Below the pieces are notes generated by a model, which was given only the letters and a program-made list of their open reading frames with translations, made no database searches and had not been told where the DNA came from. A program made the translations under genes and the position numbers. A stretch of 64,000 nt of DNA from Dyadobacter bucti. Its GTDB lineage: Bacteria > Bacteroidota > Bacteroidia > Cytophagales > Spirosomataceae. The stretch spans positions 1,321,486-1,385,485 of the forward strand of contig NZ_SWFP01000001.1 in assembly GCF_005869225.1 (NCBI RefSeq), in the 5' to 3' direction. Shown in pieces: positions 30,034 through 40,031 of this stretch. Numbering within the stretch: the stretch's first letter is position 1; every line of letters begins with the position of its first letter.

Positions 30034-31407
30034 TTATTTGTGAAAAAGTGATTTGTAATGTGGGATTGTGTCAAAAATTCCGCCGCTGCGATCGTAGAAA
30101 TCCCGATCGAGCCGGAACACGCCTCTCTCCGCACTTGCCCAGCTGGCCCCGGAATCGGGCAGATAGCTGCGCATTTGTTCCCAGTTTTTGTAGTTCATAT
30201 CACCGTTTGTTTCCAGTAATCCCATACCCAGATCGGGAAAAGGTGCGAGCCGGGCCGCCAGGTTTTTGTGCCACTCCAGAAGCGCAGGATTAACCGTGAG
30301 ATCCGAGCAGGCGCAGGGAATTCGATGTGCGTGGGCAATGCGGGCAATTTTCATGGAGAGGCTCAACGTTTTGGCCACGCCCTTTAAAATAATAGCACCA
30401 TAGCCGAGTTCCAGACATTTCAGCGTACTGGCCTCATCATTGGCCCGCTCGTCGGCGGCGATCCGCAGCCCCAGCCCGCCCACATGCTCGTCGCTGGTTT
30501 CGGGAAGCGGTTCTTCGATAAACAGGATATGTGAAAACGCCCCGATTTTGTGGGCATAATCGATCAGCTTTTCGAGTGTTTCCTTTTTCTGGTAGCGGCC
30601 GTTGGAATCCAGGGTGTACAGGATCCTGCCGTTTTGGGTTTCTGTGCTGTTTTTATCTTTTAATGCCTCATGAATTTCAGCCAGCCGGGCCTTGTCTTTT
30701 TCGAGCATTTCCGCCTGGCTTCCGGGTTGTCCGGTTTTTATTTTTATTACAAAATAACCTTTATCGACCGCCTGCTGAATCTCTTGCACAGGCATCCCAT
30801 ACGGAACCTGGAACATGACGGCCACTTTCCGGTTTTGATGTGACAGGGCTGCCTTGTAAGCCTCGGGCACCATATCATCATAGCTGGTCAATCCATTCTC
30901 ACGTGCGTATAAAAGCCAGGCAGCATTGTCTACGCTGACGAGTGCGTTTAAAATAAAATTCACGCTCAGATCGGCTCTGTCGGTCAGGTTTGCGGCTACC
31001 GGGCCAAGTCTCGGGATCAGTTCGTCCATCAGCGAAACGGGGTCAGCAAAGGGAATTTCCCTGGCAAGCAGTGATGCTTTCTGCGTAAGCACATACATGA
31101 GCGCATTTCCGGCAGCTTCCGGATAGTGGCTGAAAAGTTCGGCGTCACCATAAAGTACACTCTGGGTAGCGAGCCCGATCCCTTCATGGTTTTCTGTTGA
31201 AAGCCTGGACACAGTTTGCCAAAGCTCGGTCAGATAGCCGCCTTTAAATCCGAACGGACGCAGCAGAGGCTCTCTTTCAAAATCAGAATCGGTTGAAATG
31301 ATCCTTAGCATAGATTGTTTTTTCAAATTCCCAATAAACGGAAGTCCGGCAGGATAAGCTAAAACCGCCGCCATACCCGACTTCCTGATAAAATCTCTCC
31401 GGTCCAT
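30034..31407 (-). CDS. Enolase-superfamily enzyme (MLE/dipeptide-epimerase subgroup-like), Tat signal
   Basis: 457 residues. The start is set at the ATG giving MDRRDFIRKSGMAAVLAYPAG, a twin-arginine leader; a GTG ten codons upstream overlaps the previous stop but spoils the leader. The barrel carries a KxK catalytic motif (VIKIKTG), metal ligands in TLDSNG, FIEEPL and AADER, and an opposing lysine in AIILKG. That KxK...D-E-D...K set is typical of the muconate-lactonizing/epimerase subgroup, not mandelate racemase. An exported member is unusual, but such genes occur in SusCD loci. The substrate cannot be predicted; it presumably acts on the compound the locus imports. Confidence 0.85.
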   Translation of the reverse strand: MDRRDFIRKSGMAAVLAYPAGLPFIGNLKKQSMLRIISTDSDFEREPLLRPFGFKGGYLTELWQTVSRLSTENHEGIGLATQSVLYGDAELFSHYPEAAGNALMYVLTQKASLLAREIPFADPVSLMDELIPRLGPVAANLTDRADLSVNFILNALVSVDNAAWLLYARENGLTSYDDMVPEAYKAALSHQNRKVAVMFQVPYGMPVQEIQQAVDKGYFVIKIKTGQPGSQAEMLEKDKARLAEIHEALKDKNSTETQNGRILYTLDSNGRYQKKETLEKLIDYAHKIGAFSHILFIEEPLPETSDEHVGGLGLRIAADERANDEASTLKCLELGYGAIILKGVAKTLSLSMKIARIAHAHRIPCACSDLTVNPALLEWHKNLAARLAPFPDLGMGLLETNGDMNYKNWEQMRSYLPDSGASWASAERGVFRLDRDFYDRSGGIFDTIPHYKSLFHK

Positions 31408-31436
31408 TGCATGCAGGCTGGTTATTGGCCACGTCA

Positions 31437-32849
31437 CTATTTCTGCAATAGCTGAAACATGGCCTTCATCAGCACACCTTCCACTTCGGGCGCTACACTC
31501 GAGGCGCGGTCGCTTACCTCATAGCCGCCTTTTTTATAGGCGTCGGCCGTTCCGATATAACCAGGCCCCAGGTCCCCGTAGGCAGCCATGGCAACAAAAA
31601 GATCCGGTCTTTTCGCCTTGGCTGCAAGCTGGTATTCCACAAAAAGTTCGCCCGGCATATATAGTATCCTCGCGTTTTTTAATTTCAGGCACGCCAGGTC
31701 GAGTTTTTTCCCGCTTTCGCAACGTCGGAGCCAGGCTATCTTACCTGCGTTTCCATTGTTTTCGTGCAGGATCGCATTGCCCGCTGCAAGATCCTCTTTC
31801 ATTTTGTATAAATGCGCAGCCGGCGGCAAAGCGACCGGAACCACCGTCCAGTCTATATCCCCGGGTTTGATCGCTTCACGCTTTGTTGCTTCCCAGGCAA
31901 GCTTCATACCTTCTGCAAGCCTCTCGGCGAAGATAAGCCGGTTGGCCGGAGAACCATCGTTGTACTTGCCCGCGGCGATGTTCCCTCCTGCCCCGTTGAA
32001 ATGAATATGAAGGGCCTCCGGCTCGGCAAGCTGCCGGTAAAAGCGGGCTACCCCTGGAAAATCGGGATTGACCACACCGGTACGGTAATAGCTCTGCGGG
32101 TGCGTGGCGTAGTAAGTGAGCACTGCGACGGGCTTGTCCCCATTCCAGAAACTGACAAGCGACAATTCGGGATCGATCAGCCCTTCGGGTTCCGCCCGGA
32201 TCGCGGGGTCCTTGGTCGTCGACATCCGCGTTACCCGTACTTTTCCGTCCGGGCCGTATATGTTCCTGTTGGAAGCCACTTTATGTACTTTGGATTTCCC
32301 CAGCCCTATATGCGTCACAGGGCGGGATTTGCCAAGAGAATTTTTCACAGCCACAGTAAGCTCCCGCAAAGCCTGGCGCGGGAAATCTCCATTGAATTGC
32401 GTAGGATTAATGAATGCCGGGTCAATTCCCGCCTCAAGAAGTACCTGCTCGGCCCCGGCATCATACCGGGGTGCATCGTGCTGATGCAATACGTTCACGC
32501 TTACGCGCTGGGGCGTTGTTCCGGCCGCCGTGGCCAGCGCATTTCTGAACTCGTCCATTCCTTCATTGCTGATGCCAAGCCAGTCTACCGCACACAAAAC
32601 AACCGGCAAACCCGAACCAAATAATACGATCCCTTTCGCACGCAGGCCCAGGTCCCATTTGTTGATCTCAGGGTCATAGGACAAATGGCTTCCGACGGGA
32701 GGCGTTACGTCAATATCAAAAGTGGACAGTCTGACGGTGTCCGGCTGTTGGGCCAAAACATTTTGACTTAAAAGGAACAGCAGCATAACACCTGTTTTAC
32801 AGACGTATCTGAGGTAAAATATGCCTGAACGATCTCGGTAGTGATACAT
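31437..32849 (-). CDS. Neutral/alkaline ceramidase-like secreted hydrolase
   Basis: 470 residues with an N-terminal export signal (hydrophobic stretch GVMLLFLLSQNVLAQ; the actual start may be the internal Met near residue 22). The protein resembles the N-terminal catalytic domain of neutral/alkaline non-lysosomal ceramidase: FDIDVTPPVGSHLSYDP at the start, a zinc-ligand segment VNVLHQHDAPRYDAG, a second histidine region TYYATHPQSYYRTG, and FNGAGGNIAAGKYND. Proteins of this type in SusCD loci act on varied amides or esters; true ceramide hydrolysis is not shown. It follows SusD by 8 bp. Confidence 0.8.
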   Translation of the reverse strand: MYHYRDRSGIFYLRYVCKTGVMLLFLLSQNVLAQQPDTVRLSTFDIDVTPPVGSHLSYDPEINKWDLGLRAKGIVLFGSGLPVVLCAVDWLGISNEGMDEFRNALATAAGTTPQRVSVNVLHQHDAPRYDAGAEQVLLEAGIDPAFINPTQFNGDFPRQALRELTVAVKNSLGKSRPVTHIGLGKSKVHKVASNRNIYGPDGKVRVTRMSTTKDPAIRAEPEGLIDPELSLVSFWNGDKPVAVLTYYATHPQSYYRTGVVNPDFPGVARFYRQLAEPEALHIHFNGAGGNIAAGKYNDGSPANRLIFAERLAEGMKLAWEATKREAIKPGDIDWTVVPVALPPAAHLYKMKEDLAAGNAILHENNGNAGKIAWLRRCESGKKLDLACLKLKNARILYMPGELFVEYQLAAKAKRPDLFVAMAAYGDLGPGYIGTADAYKKGGYEVSDRASSVAPEVEGVLMKAMFQLLQK

Positions 32850-32857
32850 AGCCAGGC

Positions 32858-34507
32858 TTAGTAGTTAGGGTTTTGTTTGAGCTTTGCATTTTTATCCAGT
32901 ACGGGCTGCGGGATGGGCAAGAGATAATTTTTGTTGGCAAAAAATATCCTGCCCCCGTTCGGCGCTTCTATAACGGAATAGACCTTTTTGCCTGCTTCTT
33001 TCACTATTTTCATTGCATGAAAAGGGCCGTTCAGAGTAGTCTCGGCTATTTTAAGCCTCAACAGGTCGGGCCAGCGTTTTTCCTCGAATGCAAGCTCAAC
33101 CCTCCTTTCCTGCTGGATCAACGCACGCATCTGCGCCTGCGTCAGCCCGGACTTCAATGCCGGCAGCCCGGAACGTTCCCGTACCTTGTTCACTGCGCTG
33201 TAAACCGTTTCGTCGGGTCCGACTTCCTCATTTCTTGCTTCGGCATAGCTGAGAAGCACTTCTGCATATCTGAAAATGATAAAGCTGGCGCTGCTGAGCC
33301 GCTGGTCGCCACTGGCAAATTCATACTTGGGATTCAGGCCTTTTCGGAGGTAGTAGCCTGTATTGGTGGCTTCGTTGGCACTGGACAGGTCGAGGGTGTT
33401 GCGGGAACCCGAACCGATCCACATTTCCATTTCATAACCCAGCCATTTGCAGCCATCATAGATCACCGACTGGTAAAATCTCTTCTCCCGGTTCAGGTAA
33501 GGATTTTGAGGATCATAACCCGAAGCAGGATCCGTAATAGGCAGCCCGTTCGCCATAAAATAGGAATCCACAATCTCCTGGGTAGGATTCGGTGCGCTCC
33601 ATGCACGCTGTGTACCGCCCACGATCCAGGCACCATGTAAGCCCTCCCTGCTAGCCCCCAGGGTAGTGCCGCCCAGGTAAGCTTTGTCAAAAATGACTTC
33701 TACATTGTTATTATTTTCCTCATAAAACAAAGTTTCGAGATCGGGAAAGAGGCTGTATTTATTCAAATCCATCACCTGTTTGTTGGTCGCAGCCGCGGCG
33801 GCCCATCTTGTTTTATCATTTGTCGGGTTTTTCAACGGGCTTGCCTGAAACAGTTCGCACCAGCCTTTCAGTGTGAGCGCGGCACCCTTACTGGCTCTTC
33901 CCTTGTCGGGAGTAAGCGGCAGGTCGGTAGCCATCGCGGCACATTCGTCTGTGATGAACTTAAAGGTCTCATCCGAGGTGCTCCGTTCGCGGAATATTTC
34001 ATCTCCCTGCTCCTCGCGGTTCAGCACTTCCGTGATGATCGGTACGCCTCCGTAGCGGACCCAGAGCATCTGATAAAAATACGCTCTCAGAAACCGTGTT
34101 TCAGCGATCCGCATTGTTTTCCAGGCATCCGGTAAAGCACTTGCAGTTACTTTTTCAATGAACAGATTACATTTCCGGATCTTCGCATAATTGGTAGTCC
34201 AGTCGTCGCGGACCGAACCCGGGGTGTAGCTTGATTTGGCATAGGCAGTGAAGCTATAACCCGAAGAAGAACCCCGCATGGTATTGTCTGAAAAGCTTTC
34301 GTCAGGATCGTTCGTGGTAAATGAACCGGGCAGGCTTCCGTAAATATCATTCAGGAACATATCGGCATTCCCGGTGGTTGCCCAGGCATTATTATCTGAA
34401 ACCTGGTCTGTAGGCGAGACATCCAGATAGCTGTCGCAGGAGGCAAGTCCGGAGCCCAGGAGCACCACAGCAAAGGCTGAATAGAAGTAATGGTTTATCG
34501 CTCTCAT
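32858..34507 (-). CDS. RagB/SusD family nutrient-uptake outer-membrane lipoprotein
   Basis: 549 residues. The signal peptide ends in a lipobox (GLASC, then DSYLDVSPTDQVSDNNAW), the usual start of mature SusD. Tetratricopeptide-like helices follow (MRIAETRFLRAYFYQMLWVRYGGVPII), and the C-terminal hallmark EERRVELAFEEKRWPDLLRLK appears in the form LIQQERRVELAFEEKRW. SusD caps the SusC pore and helps capture substrate. It lies 24 bp downstream of SusC. Confidence 0.96.
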   Translation of the reverse strand: MRAINHYFYSAFAVVLLGSGLASCDSYLDVSPTDQVSDNNAWATTGNADMFLNDIYGSLPGSFTTNDPDESFSDNTMRGSSSGYSFTAYAKSSYTPGSVRDDWTTNYAKIRKCNLFIEKVTASALPDAWKTMRIAETRFLRAYFYQMLWVRYGGVPIITEVLNREEQGDEIFRERSTSDETFKFITDECAAMATDLPLTPDKGRASKGAALTLKGWCELFQASPLKNPTNDKTRWAAAAATNKQVMDLNKYSLFPDLETLFYEENNNNVEVIFDKAYLGGTTLGASREGLHGAWIVGGTQRAWSAPNPTQEIVDSYFMANGLPITDPASGYDPQNPYLNREKRFYQSVIYDGCKWLGYEMEMWIGSGSRNTLDLSSANEATNTGYYLRKGLNPKYEFASGDQRLSSASFIIFRYAEVLLSYAEARNEEVGPDETVYSAVNKVRERSGLPALKSGLTQAQMRALIQQERRVELAFEEKRWPDLLRLKIAETTLNGPFHAMKIVKEAGKKVYSVIEAPNGGRIFFANKNYLLPIPQPVLDKNAKLKQNPNY

Positions 34508-34531
34508 GTCTGATTTTTTTGATCTGTTGAA

Positions 34532-37500
34532 TTAAAACGTAACGTTCATGCCCAGTGAAACCACCCGTTGCTGCGGGTAATTGAGCCCCGAGCTGACAAT
34601 GTTCTCAGGATCGTAGTTGACGATTTTTGTCCATGTCAGCAGGTTTTGGCCAGAAACAAAAACCCGGGCGTTCTGCATACGTACCTTGCTCATCAGCTTC
34701 GCAGGAATGGAATAGGAAAGCATCGCACTTTTCAGTCTCAGGTAACCCGAATTCCTCATCCAGAAAGAAGACATCTGTGTGTTGTTAGTCGTAGGCGCGC
34801 TGGTGATCCGGGGATTTAAAGCATTGGTATTTTCTGGCGTCCAGTAGTTCAGATTTTCTTTTACCGGAACAGTCCCTCCGTAAAAAGCCCAGGCGGAGTA
34901 TAAGCTGGTGTAAAAATTGGTTTTCGCCGCGCCCTGAAACAATACATCCAGAGCCAGTCCTTTGTAAGTAATATTAGGCATGAGCCCGTAAATAATCTGC
35001 GGCACATCCGGATTGCCGATCACCGTCTCATCGTCCGTATTGATCACGCCATCTTTGTTCATATCCTCATAACGGATGTCACCGGGAAGCACTTTCCCCC
35101 ACGGCTGTACCGCAATGCCTTCTTTCAAGGCGCCGGTTTCTGTGAAGTCATCCACCTGGAAGAAACCCAGTGAATGATAGCCAAACTGCGTACCGAGCGG
35201 CCTGCCCGTTCTTTTCCGGTTTGGATTACCAAAAGTAGAGGCGGTTTCAAAAACTTTCAGCAACGTATTCTTTGCGAATGTCAGATTGCCTGTCAGCGAC
35301 ACATGCAGGTCTTTGGTGACATTGTATTCGGTACCGATCGAAAGGTCGATCCCACGGTTTTCCATTACGCCCGCATTCACCTGGCTCAGCCCGATCCCGT
35401 ATTCGGCCGGAACCGTTACGTCGGGCGTGGTCAGCATATTGGATCTTTTTTCATAGAAATAGTCCGCTTCGATCGTGACCAGACCTTTCCAGAGCGTTGC
35501 CTCTATGCCAATGTCGGTTTTCTTTGCTCTTTCCCAGGTAATGTTCGGATTGGACTCGGCACGCTCGCTGATCCCCTGAACTGCCTTGCCTCCAAGTACA
35601 TAAGCCGGGCCGTAAACGCCGTAAGTACTCAGGTACTGAAATGCGCTGCCGGCCAGTGCCCCTACTTCTCCATAAGATGCCCTGATTTTAAGATTATTGA
35701 TCCAATTCACATTTCCTTTCATGAAATTCTCCTCAGAAATTCTCCAACCGAGCGAAAATGCCGGAAAAAAGCCAAACTTCTTGCCGGGCGCAAAGTAGTA
35801 GCTCCCGTCATACCGACCGCTGGCTTCGAAGAGATATTTTCCGTCATAATCATATTGGGCACGATAAACCAGCCCCACCTGCCGGGCCCTGGAAGAACTT
35901 CCCGTGTTGGATATATCCGCCTGGTTTGAGCTTCCCATATTCAGCTCGTCGATGGTAAGCCCGAAGTTTTTCCGCGTTGCGCCAAACGTAAGCTGATCAT
36001 TTCCTTTAGCCTCAAAAAGACCCAGAAGACCAACATAATGTTTGCCAAATGAGCGGGCGTAGTTCAGGCTTCCCTGGAATGTGAGCTGCATCGCACGTAT
36101 GTATCCTTCGGTCAGTTCGGCGGTGGCACGTTCGCCGTAAGAGACATTGTATTGACCTGGCGATGCCGGGTTCGGGGCCCAGATGGGGATCGGTGTGAGC
36201 CAGTTTTTATTAAAAGTCGCAGTTGGATCATAGGCTACCGAACCTTTGAGTTTCAACCCTTTTATAAAACTCAGATCCTGCTCAATGGAAAGCTGGGAGA
36301 AGATTTGTGTGGTATTGATTTTGCGGTAACCGTCACTTTTTATCAATCCAGCCAGCAGGTTCCCGACCAGTCCATTGGGGTAAATCTGCGTCCAGGTTGG
36401 ATTGGCATTGGTAATGGTAATAAACATCCTGTCGGTGGTTGACGACGGATAATTGTTTTTTTGCTCCCGGCCTTTCAGCCCCAGTGAGATTTTGGTGGTT
36501 TTGGTAACCTGGGCATCCAGACTGAAATTGAGGTTGAAACGATGCTGGTAAGTAGAGCCGAACAAACCCGCTTCATACTGATAGCCAAGGCTTCCGTAAT
36601 ATTGTACAAGATCGGTACCTCCCGAAATTTCCAGATTATGGCTCGTGAGGGCCGTATTTTTATTGACCAGGTCCCACGGACTATTGTTGGGAAAATTCAC
36701 AGGATCAGAACCATCCCTGAATTTCTGAAGATCCTCGTCCGAGTATTTCGCCGGCAGGCCTTCGTTCCTGGAAGCCGCATTGAGCAGGGACGCATATTCG
36801 AATGAATTGGGATATTTTGTCAGTACGGTCGGGTTTTGAAAACCCATGTAGCCGTTGTAAGTGAGTGCCGGAGAACCTGCTTTCCCTTTTTTAGTAGTAA
36901 CCAATATTACCCCGTTTGCACCAGCCACACCATAGGGTGCCACTGCCGCCGCATCTTTTAAAACCGTGATACTTTCAACGGAATTGGGATCAAGATCCTG
37001 AAATGCCCGTGGGATATTGTCTACCACCAATAACGGCTGACTGTTCCCGGTCGTGGCGATACCCCTGATGTAGATACTGGATGCGTCCCTGCCCGGCTCG
37101 CCCGAACCCTGACGAAAAATAACGCCTGACATTCTTCCGCCCAGCCCGTTGCTCAGGTTCGTTATCGGTGTCGATGCAACCTCGCTGCCTGTCATAGAAG
37201 ATATGGCAGCAGTTACAGAAGTCTTTTTCTGTGTACCATATCCCACCACAACAAGCTCTTCCAATGCCTTCGTGTCAGGCAACAATACTACGTCCAGGGA
37301 AGTCTTATTTCCGACAATTAGCTCTTGGGGTACGTACCCGACGAAGGAAAAAATAAGTGTAAGCGAGCCGCTTGCTCTTTCATTATCCGATATATCCAAT
37401 GAATACTCGCCGTTTACGTCGGTAACCGTGCCGCGCTGGCTGCCTTTGACCAGAATGCTCACACCCGGCAAAGCGCCTCCTTTTTCTTCGGTCACCTTGC

Positions 37501-37954
37501 CTTTTATAGGAACATCTGCATCCTGCGGCTGCTTATCGGCACTTCCTGACTGGTGCGCTTCTTTCAATGCACTGATCAATATCCTTTTATCGATTTGCTT
37601 GAATGTCAGCCGATTGGGTGTCAGAAGCCTGGCAAGGAGTTTTTCAACGGTGATCTTTCCTTTGAGTTCCAGCTCACCGATATGCTTTACATCCTGTTTG
37701 CGGTACATAAACCGGAAAGGCGTCTGCTGCTCGATCTGGTGGAACACGTCAACGAGCGTTCCGTTTTTCAGCGCTATTTCCACCTCCGAGGTTTCCAGGT
37801 TCTGCCCTTTCAGGGAAGAAGCGCTCAGGAGCTGGGTAGTCGCCAAAACAGCCAGTGACAAAATCAGTGAAAGTTGCATAAGCTTCTTTAATTTTCTAAC
37901 AGGAACGCGCCGGGCGAACACACCCGTAGCTTCTACAGTTGTAGAATTTTTCAT
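34532..37954 (-). CDS. SusC/RagA TonB-linked outer-membrane receptor with STN signalling domain
   Basis: 1140 residues. After the signal region comes an STN/secretin-like domain (about 60-115, FHQIEQQTPFRFMYRKQDV), which talks to FecR when substrate binds. Next is a carboxypeptidase-regulatory-like beta domain (about 150-235), the TonB box and SusC signature VVVGYGTQKKTSVTAAIS, the plug with IRGIATTGNSQPLLVVDN, and a 22-strand barrel. The barrel ends in the aromatic SLGMNVTF, as expected for insertion by the BAM complex. The STN domain and the upstream sigma/FecR pair show that expression is substrate-induced. Confidence 0.97.
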   Translation of the reverse strand: MKNSTTVEATGVFARRVPVRKLKKLMQLSLILSLAVLATTQLLSASSLKGQNLETSEVEIALKNGTLVDVFHQIEQQTPFRFMYRKQDVKHIGELELKGKITVEKLLARLLTPNRLTFKQIDKRILISALKEAHQSGSADKQPQDADVPIKGKVTEEKGGALPGVSILVKGSQRGTVTDVNGEYSLDISDNERASGSLTLIFSFVGYVPQELIVGNKTSLDVVLLPDTKALEELVVVGYGTQKKTSVTAAISSMTGSEVASTPITNLSNGLGGRMSGVIFRQGSGEPGRDASSIYIRGIATTGNSQPLLVVDNIPRAFQDLDPNSVESITVLKDAAAVAPYGVAGANGVILVTTKKGKAGSPALTYNGYMGFQNPTVLTKYPNSFEYASLLNAASRNEGLPAKYSDEDLQKFRDGSDPVNFPNNSPWDLVNKNTALTSHNLEISGGTDLVQYYGSLGYQYEAGLFGSTYQHRFNLNFSLDAQVTKTTKISLGLKGREQKNNYPSSTTDRMFITITNANPTWTQIYPNGLVGNLLAGLIKSDGYRKINTTQIFSQLSIEQDLSFIKGLKLKGSVAYDPTATFNKNWLTPIPIWAPNPASPGQYNVSYGERATAELTEGYIRAMQLTFQGSLNYARSFGKHYVGLLGLFEAKGNDQLTFGATRKNFGLTIDELNMGSSNQADISNTGSSSRARQVGLVYRAQYDYDGKYLFEASGRYDGSYYFAPGKKFGFFPAFSLGWRISEENFMKGNVNWINNLKIRASYGEVGALAGSAFQYLSTYGVYGPAYVLGGKAVQGISERAESNPNITWERAKKTDIGIEATLWKGLVTIEADYFYEKRSNMLTTPDVTVPAEYGIGLSQVNAGVMENRGIDLSIGTEYNVTKDLHVSLTGNLTFAKNTLLKVFETASTFGNPNRKRTGRPLGTQFGYHSLGFFQVDDFTETGALKEGIAVQPWGKVLPGDIRYEDMNKDGVINTDDETVIGNPDVPQIIYGLMPNITYKGLALDVLFQGAAKTNFYTSLYSAWAFYGGTVPVKENLNYWTPENTNALNPRITSAPTTNNTQMSSFWMRNSGYLRLKSAMLSYSIPAKLMSKVRMQNARVFVSGQNLLTWTKIVNYDPENIVSSGLNYPQQRVVSLGMNVTF

Positions 37955-38125
37955 ATTTTTGACATGTTTTTAAGTGAAAATCCCGCAAAGGTTACTTGAT
38001 CTTTTAAACACAGCCGCTTCGTATCCGAACCGGCGCCGGTGCTGCAGAGTTGTTTTCATACTTCCAATATGACGACAGTTTGCAGCACTTTTTTATGGAG
38101 TATAATTGTGCATGGCGAATAGGGT

Positions 38126-39109
38126 TTAGTTGGGTGAAATAATGACTTCTTTCTTCTCGGGATCCAGCTCATACCTGGCGTCGTTGAACTCGGTAATGCT
38201 TTTCAATACACTTTCAAGGTTTTCGTCTTTTCCAAAAGTTGTGGTGAAACGTTGTGTTTTCAGCCTTTCCCCGTTGATCCGGATTTTCACGCCGAAGCGC
38301 TCTTCGATCAGCCGGGAAGCATTGGAGACCGTCACGTCGTCAAACAAAAGGTCCTCCATTTTCCATTCAACCGTTTTTTCAGCATTTACCTTTTGCTGCA
38401 CGGCTTCCTGTTTCACGGTACTGTAAGTGATCTGCTGATCGGGTGTCAGGGTGCCGAAAGTTTTATTCTGGTCGCTTACTTTTACCCTTCCGCGGGTAAC
38501 GGTTACCGTTATACTTTCATCTCCGGGCAGCGCCCTGATGTTGAATGCGGTGCCCAGTACCGTCGTCGATAATTTGCCTGCGTGCACGATGAACGGCTTT
38601 GCAGGATTACGCTGTATGTCGAAATACCCTTCCCCCGAAAGGTATACCTCCCGCTTTTTCTTATCGTCAAATGAATTGGGATAATCGATTTTACTGCCTG
38701 CGGTAAGGATCACCGTGCTACCGTCGGGAAGCTGTACAAAATTATTGGGTTGATTGGCCTCCTTCTTATTCTTTGCATATACTATCTCAGGCTCTGTTTT
38801 TTCATGCGTTCTCAAAAAAAGAAAAGCAGAAACAAGCAATACAAGTGCAGCCGCGGCATAGGCCGACCATACCGGTAATTTACGTTCAGCCACCGCAAAA
38901 CGGACCTCCGCTTTTTCAGGTGTGTGTTCGTCGATATATTGTTTGATTTCCAGCTCCAGTTTTTCCTGGTCGCTTTCCGACAAGCTATCCAGGATGTCAG
39001 GCTGAATTTCAAATGCATTGTAATAGGCTTTAATCAGGTCGGTTTCCTCCTTGGTGGCTCTCCCCGTCCGGTATTTTTCCAGAATCTTTAAAAATTGTTC
39101 TTGCTGCAT
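38126..39109 (-). CDS. FecR-family anti-sigma factor
   Basis: 327 residues. The cytoplasmic N-terminus binds the sigma factor (LEKYRTGRATKEETDLIKAYY). A single membrane helix lies at about 80-98 (AAAALVLLVSAFLFL). The periplasmic FecR domain follows (NNFVQLPDGSTVILTAGSKIDYP...FIVHAGKLSTTVLGTAFNI), and then a DUF4974 domain (VTVSNASRLIEERFGVKI) contacts the receptor. It lies between the sigma gene and SusC; the 171-bp gap to SusC probably carries the sigma-dependent promoter. Confidence 0.96.
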   Translation of the reverse strand: MQQEQFLKILEKYRTGRATKEETDLIKAYYNAFEIQPDILDSLSESDQEKLELEIKQYIDEHTPEKAEVRFAVAERKLPVWSAYAAAALVLLVSAFLFLRTHEKTEPEIVYAKNKKEANQPNNFVQLPDGSTVILTAGSKIDYPNSFDDKKKREVYLSGEGYFDIQRNPAKPFIVHAGKLSTTVLGTAFNIRALPGDESITVTVTRGRVKVSDQNKTFGTLTPDQQITYSTVKQEAVQQKVNAEKTVEWKMEDLLFDDVTVSNASRLIEERFGVKIRINGERLKTQRFTTTFGKDENLESVLKSITEFNDARYELDPEKKEVIISPN

Positions 39110-39241
39110 GTCAGGGCTTTTGATCCTTTGAACATTCTGATAATACCAATAGAAATAACTGATGTTAACTGTATGTTCTGAAAAACCAAAATCCGCCCAC
39201 GCGGAAAAGAACTTTTTTTTATTTTTTTGAAAAAACGCCTC

Positions 39242-39832
39242 TCAGGCCACAAAAGAAAAGGAGGATATGCAAACCACTGTCATCAGCAACGCCGTTTTCA
39301 GCTTCGTCAAAGCCCTGCCAAGCTGGTTACGGACCGTTTTCGGGGAAACATTCAGCTTATCGGCGATTTCATCGCTGGAAAGCTCGTAATCGTAGCGCAT
39401 ACGGAAAATAACCTGCTGCTGCTGAGGCAATTGTTCTACCACAGATTCAAAAGCCAAGCGCAGTTCATTGTACCGGATCAATGCGTCGGCATCATCCCTG
39501 CGGCTTTCCAGTTGTACAAGCAGGTCGGGGATCGGCACAAATTTCTTCTCGCTCTCCATCCATTTCAACACATTGTTCCGGACAGCGACGTAGAGGTAGG
39601 CAGACAGGTTGTCGATAGCGGGAGCCGAAGAGCGCGACGTCTGCTGCGTCCAGAACTGGATAAATACATCCTGTGCGATATCCTTGGCCTGATCGTAATT
39701 TTCCAGCCGCTTATAGGCGGCATTGTACACAAACCTCCAGTGTTTCCGGTACAACGCGTCAAAAGCCTCCCTGTTTCCCTCACGGATTTGAAGCATCAGC
39801 AAGCTGTCCTCTGCGGCGGATATCTCCCTCAT
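39242..39832 (-). CDS. ECF RNA polymerase sigma factor (FecI-like)
   Basis: 196 residues of a sigma-70 ECF factor of the Bacteroidota FecI-like type. Region 2 has YDQAKDIAQDVFIQFW and region 4 has QQQQVIFRMRYDYELSSDEIADKLNVSPKTVRNQLGRAL. It is followed by FecR and an STN-containing SusC, so it is the switch of the 28-40 kb uptake locus. A candidate promoter is listed separately. Confidence 0.95.
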   Translation of the reverse strand: MREISAAEDSLLMLQIREGNREAFDALYRKHWRFVYNAAYKRLENYDQAKDIAQDVFIQFWTQQTSRSSAPAIDNLSAYLYVAVRNNVLKWMESEKKFVPIPDLLVQLESRRDDADALIRYNELRLAFESVVEQLPQQQQVIFRMRYDYELSSDEIADKLNVSPKTVRNQLGRALTKLKTALLMTVVCISSFSFVA

Positions 39833-39868
39833 TGTTTTTCGGCTTTAACCTTCGGTGGAAAATTATCC

Positions 39869-39900
39869 TAAAAGTATTGTGCGAAGATAAGCAAAGCAAA
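39869..39900 (-). promoter_or_regulatory. Candidate promoter of the ECF sigma/FecR operon
   Basis: On the minus strand TTTG (39900-39897) and TACTTTTA (39876-39869) are 20 bases apart, close to the Bacteroidota -33 TTG / -7 TAnnTTTG pattern with one mismatch. They lie 37 bp upstream of the sigma start. Confidence 0.35.
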
Positions 39901-40031
39901 TTCTATGAAAATTATATTTGAAAGAATTAAATTGGGTGAATGCGGGTGTTGGGGATTTATTTATAGTTTAAACGAGAAAGCTTCGGCCACGCTCCCGGAC
40001 CTCAACTTCGCCAGTCAGACGAGATGGGAGT

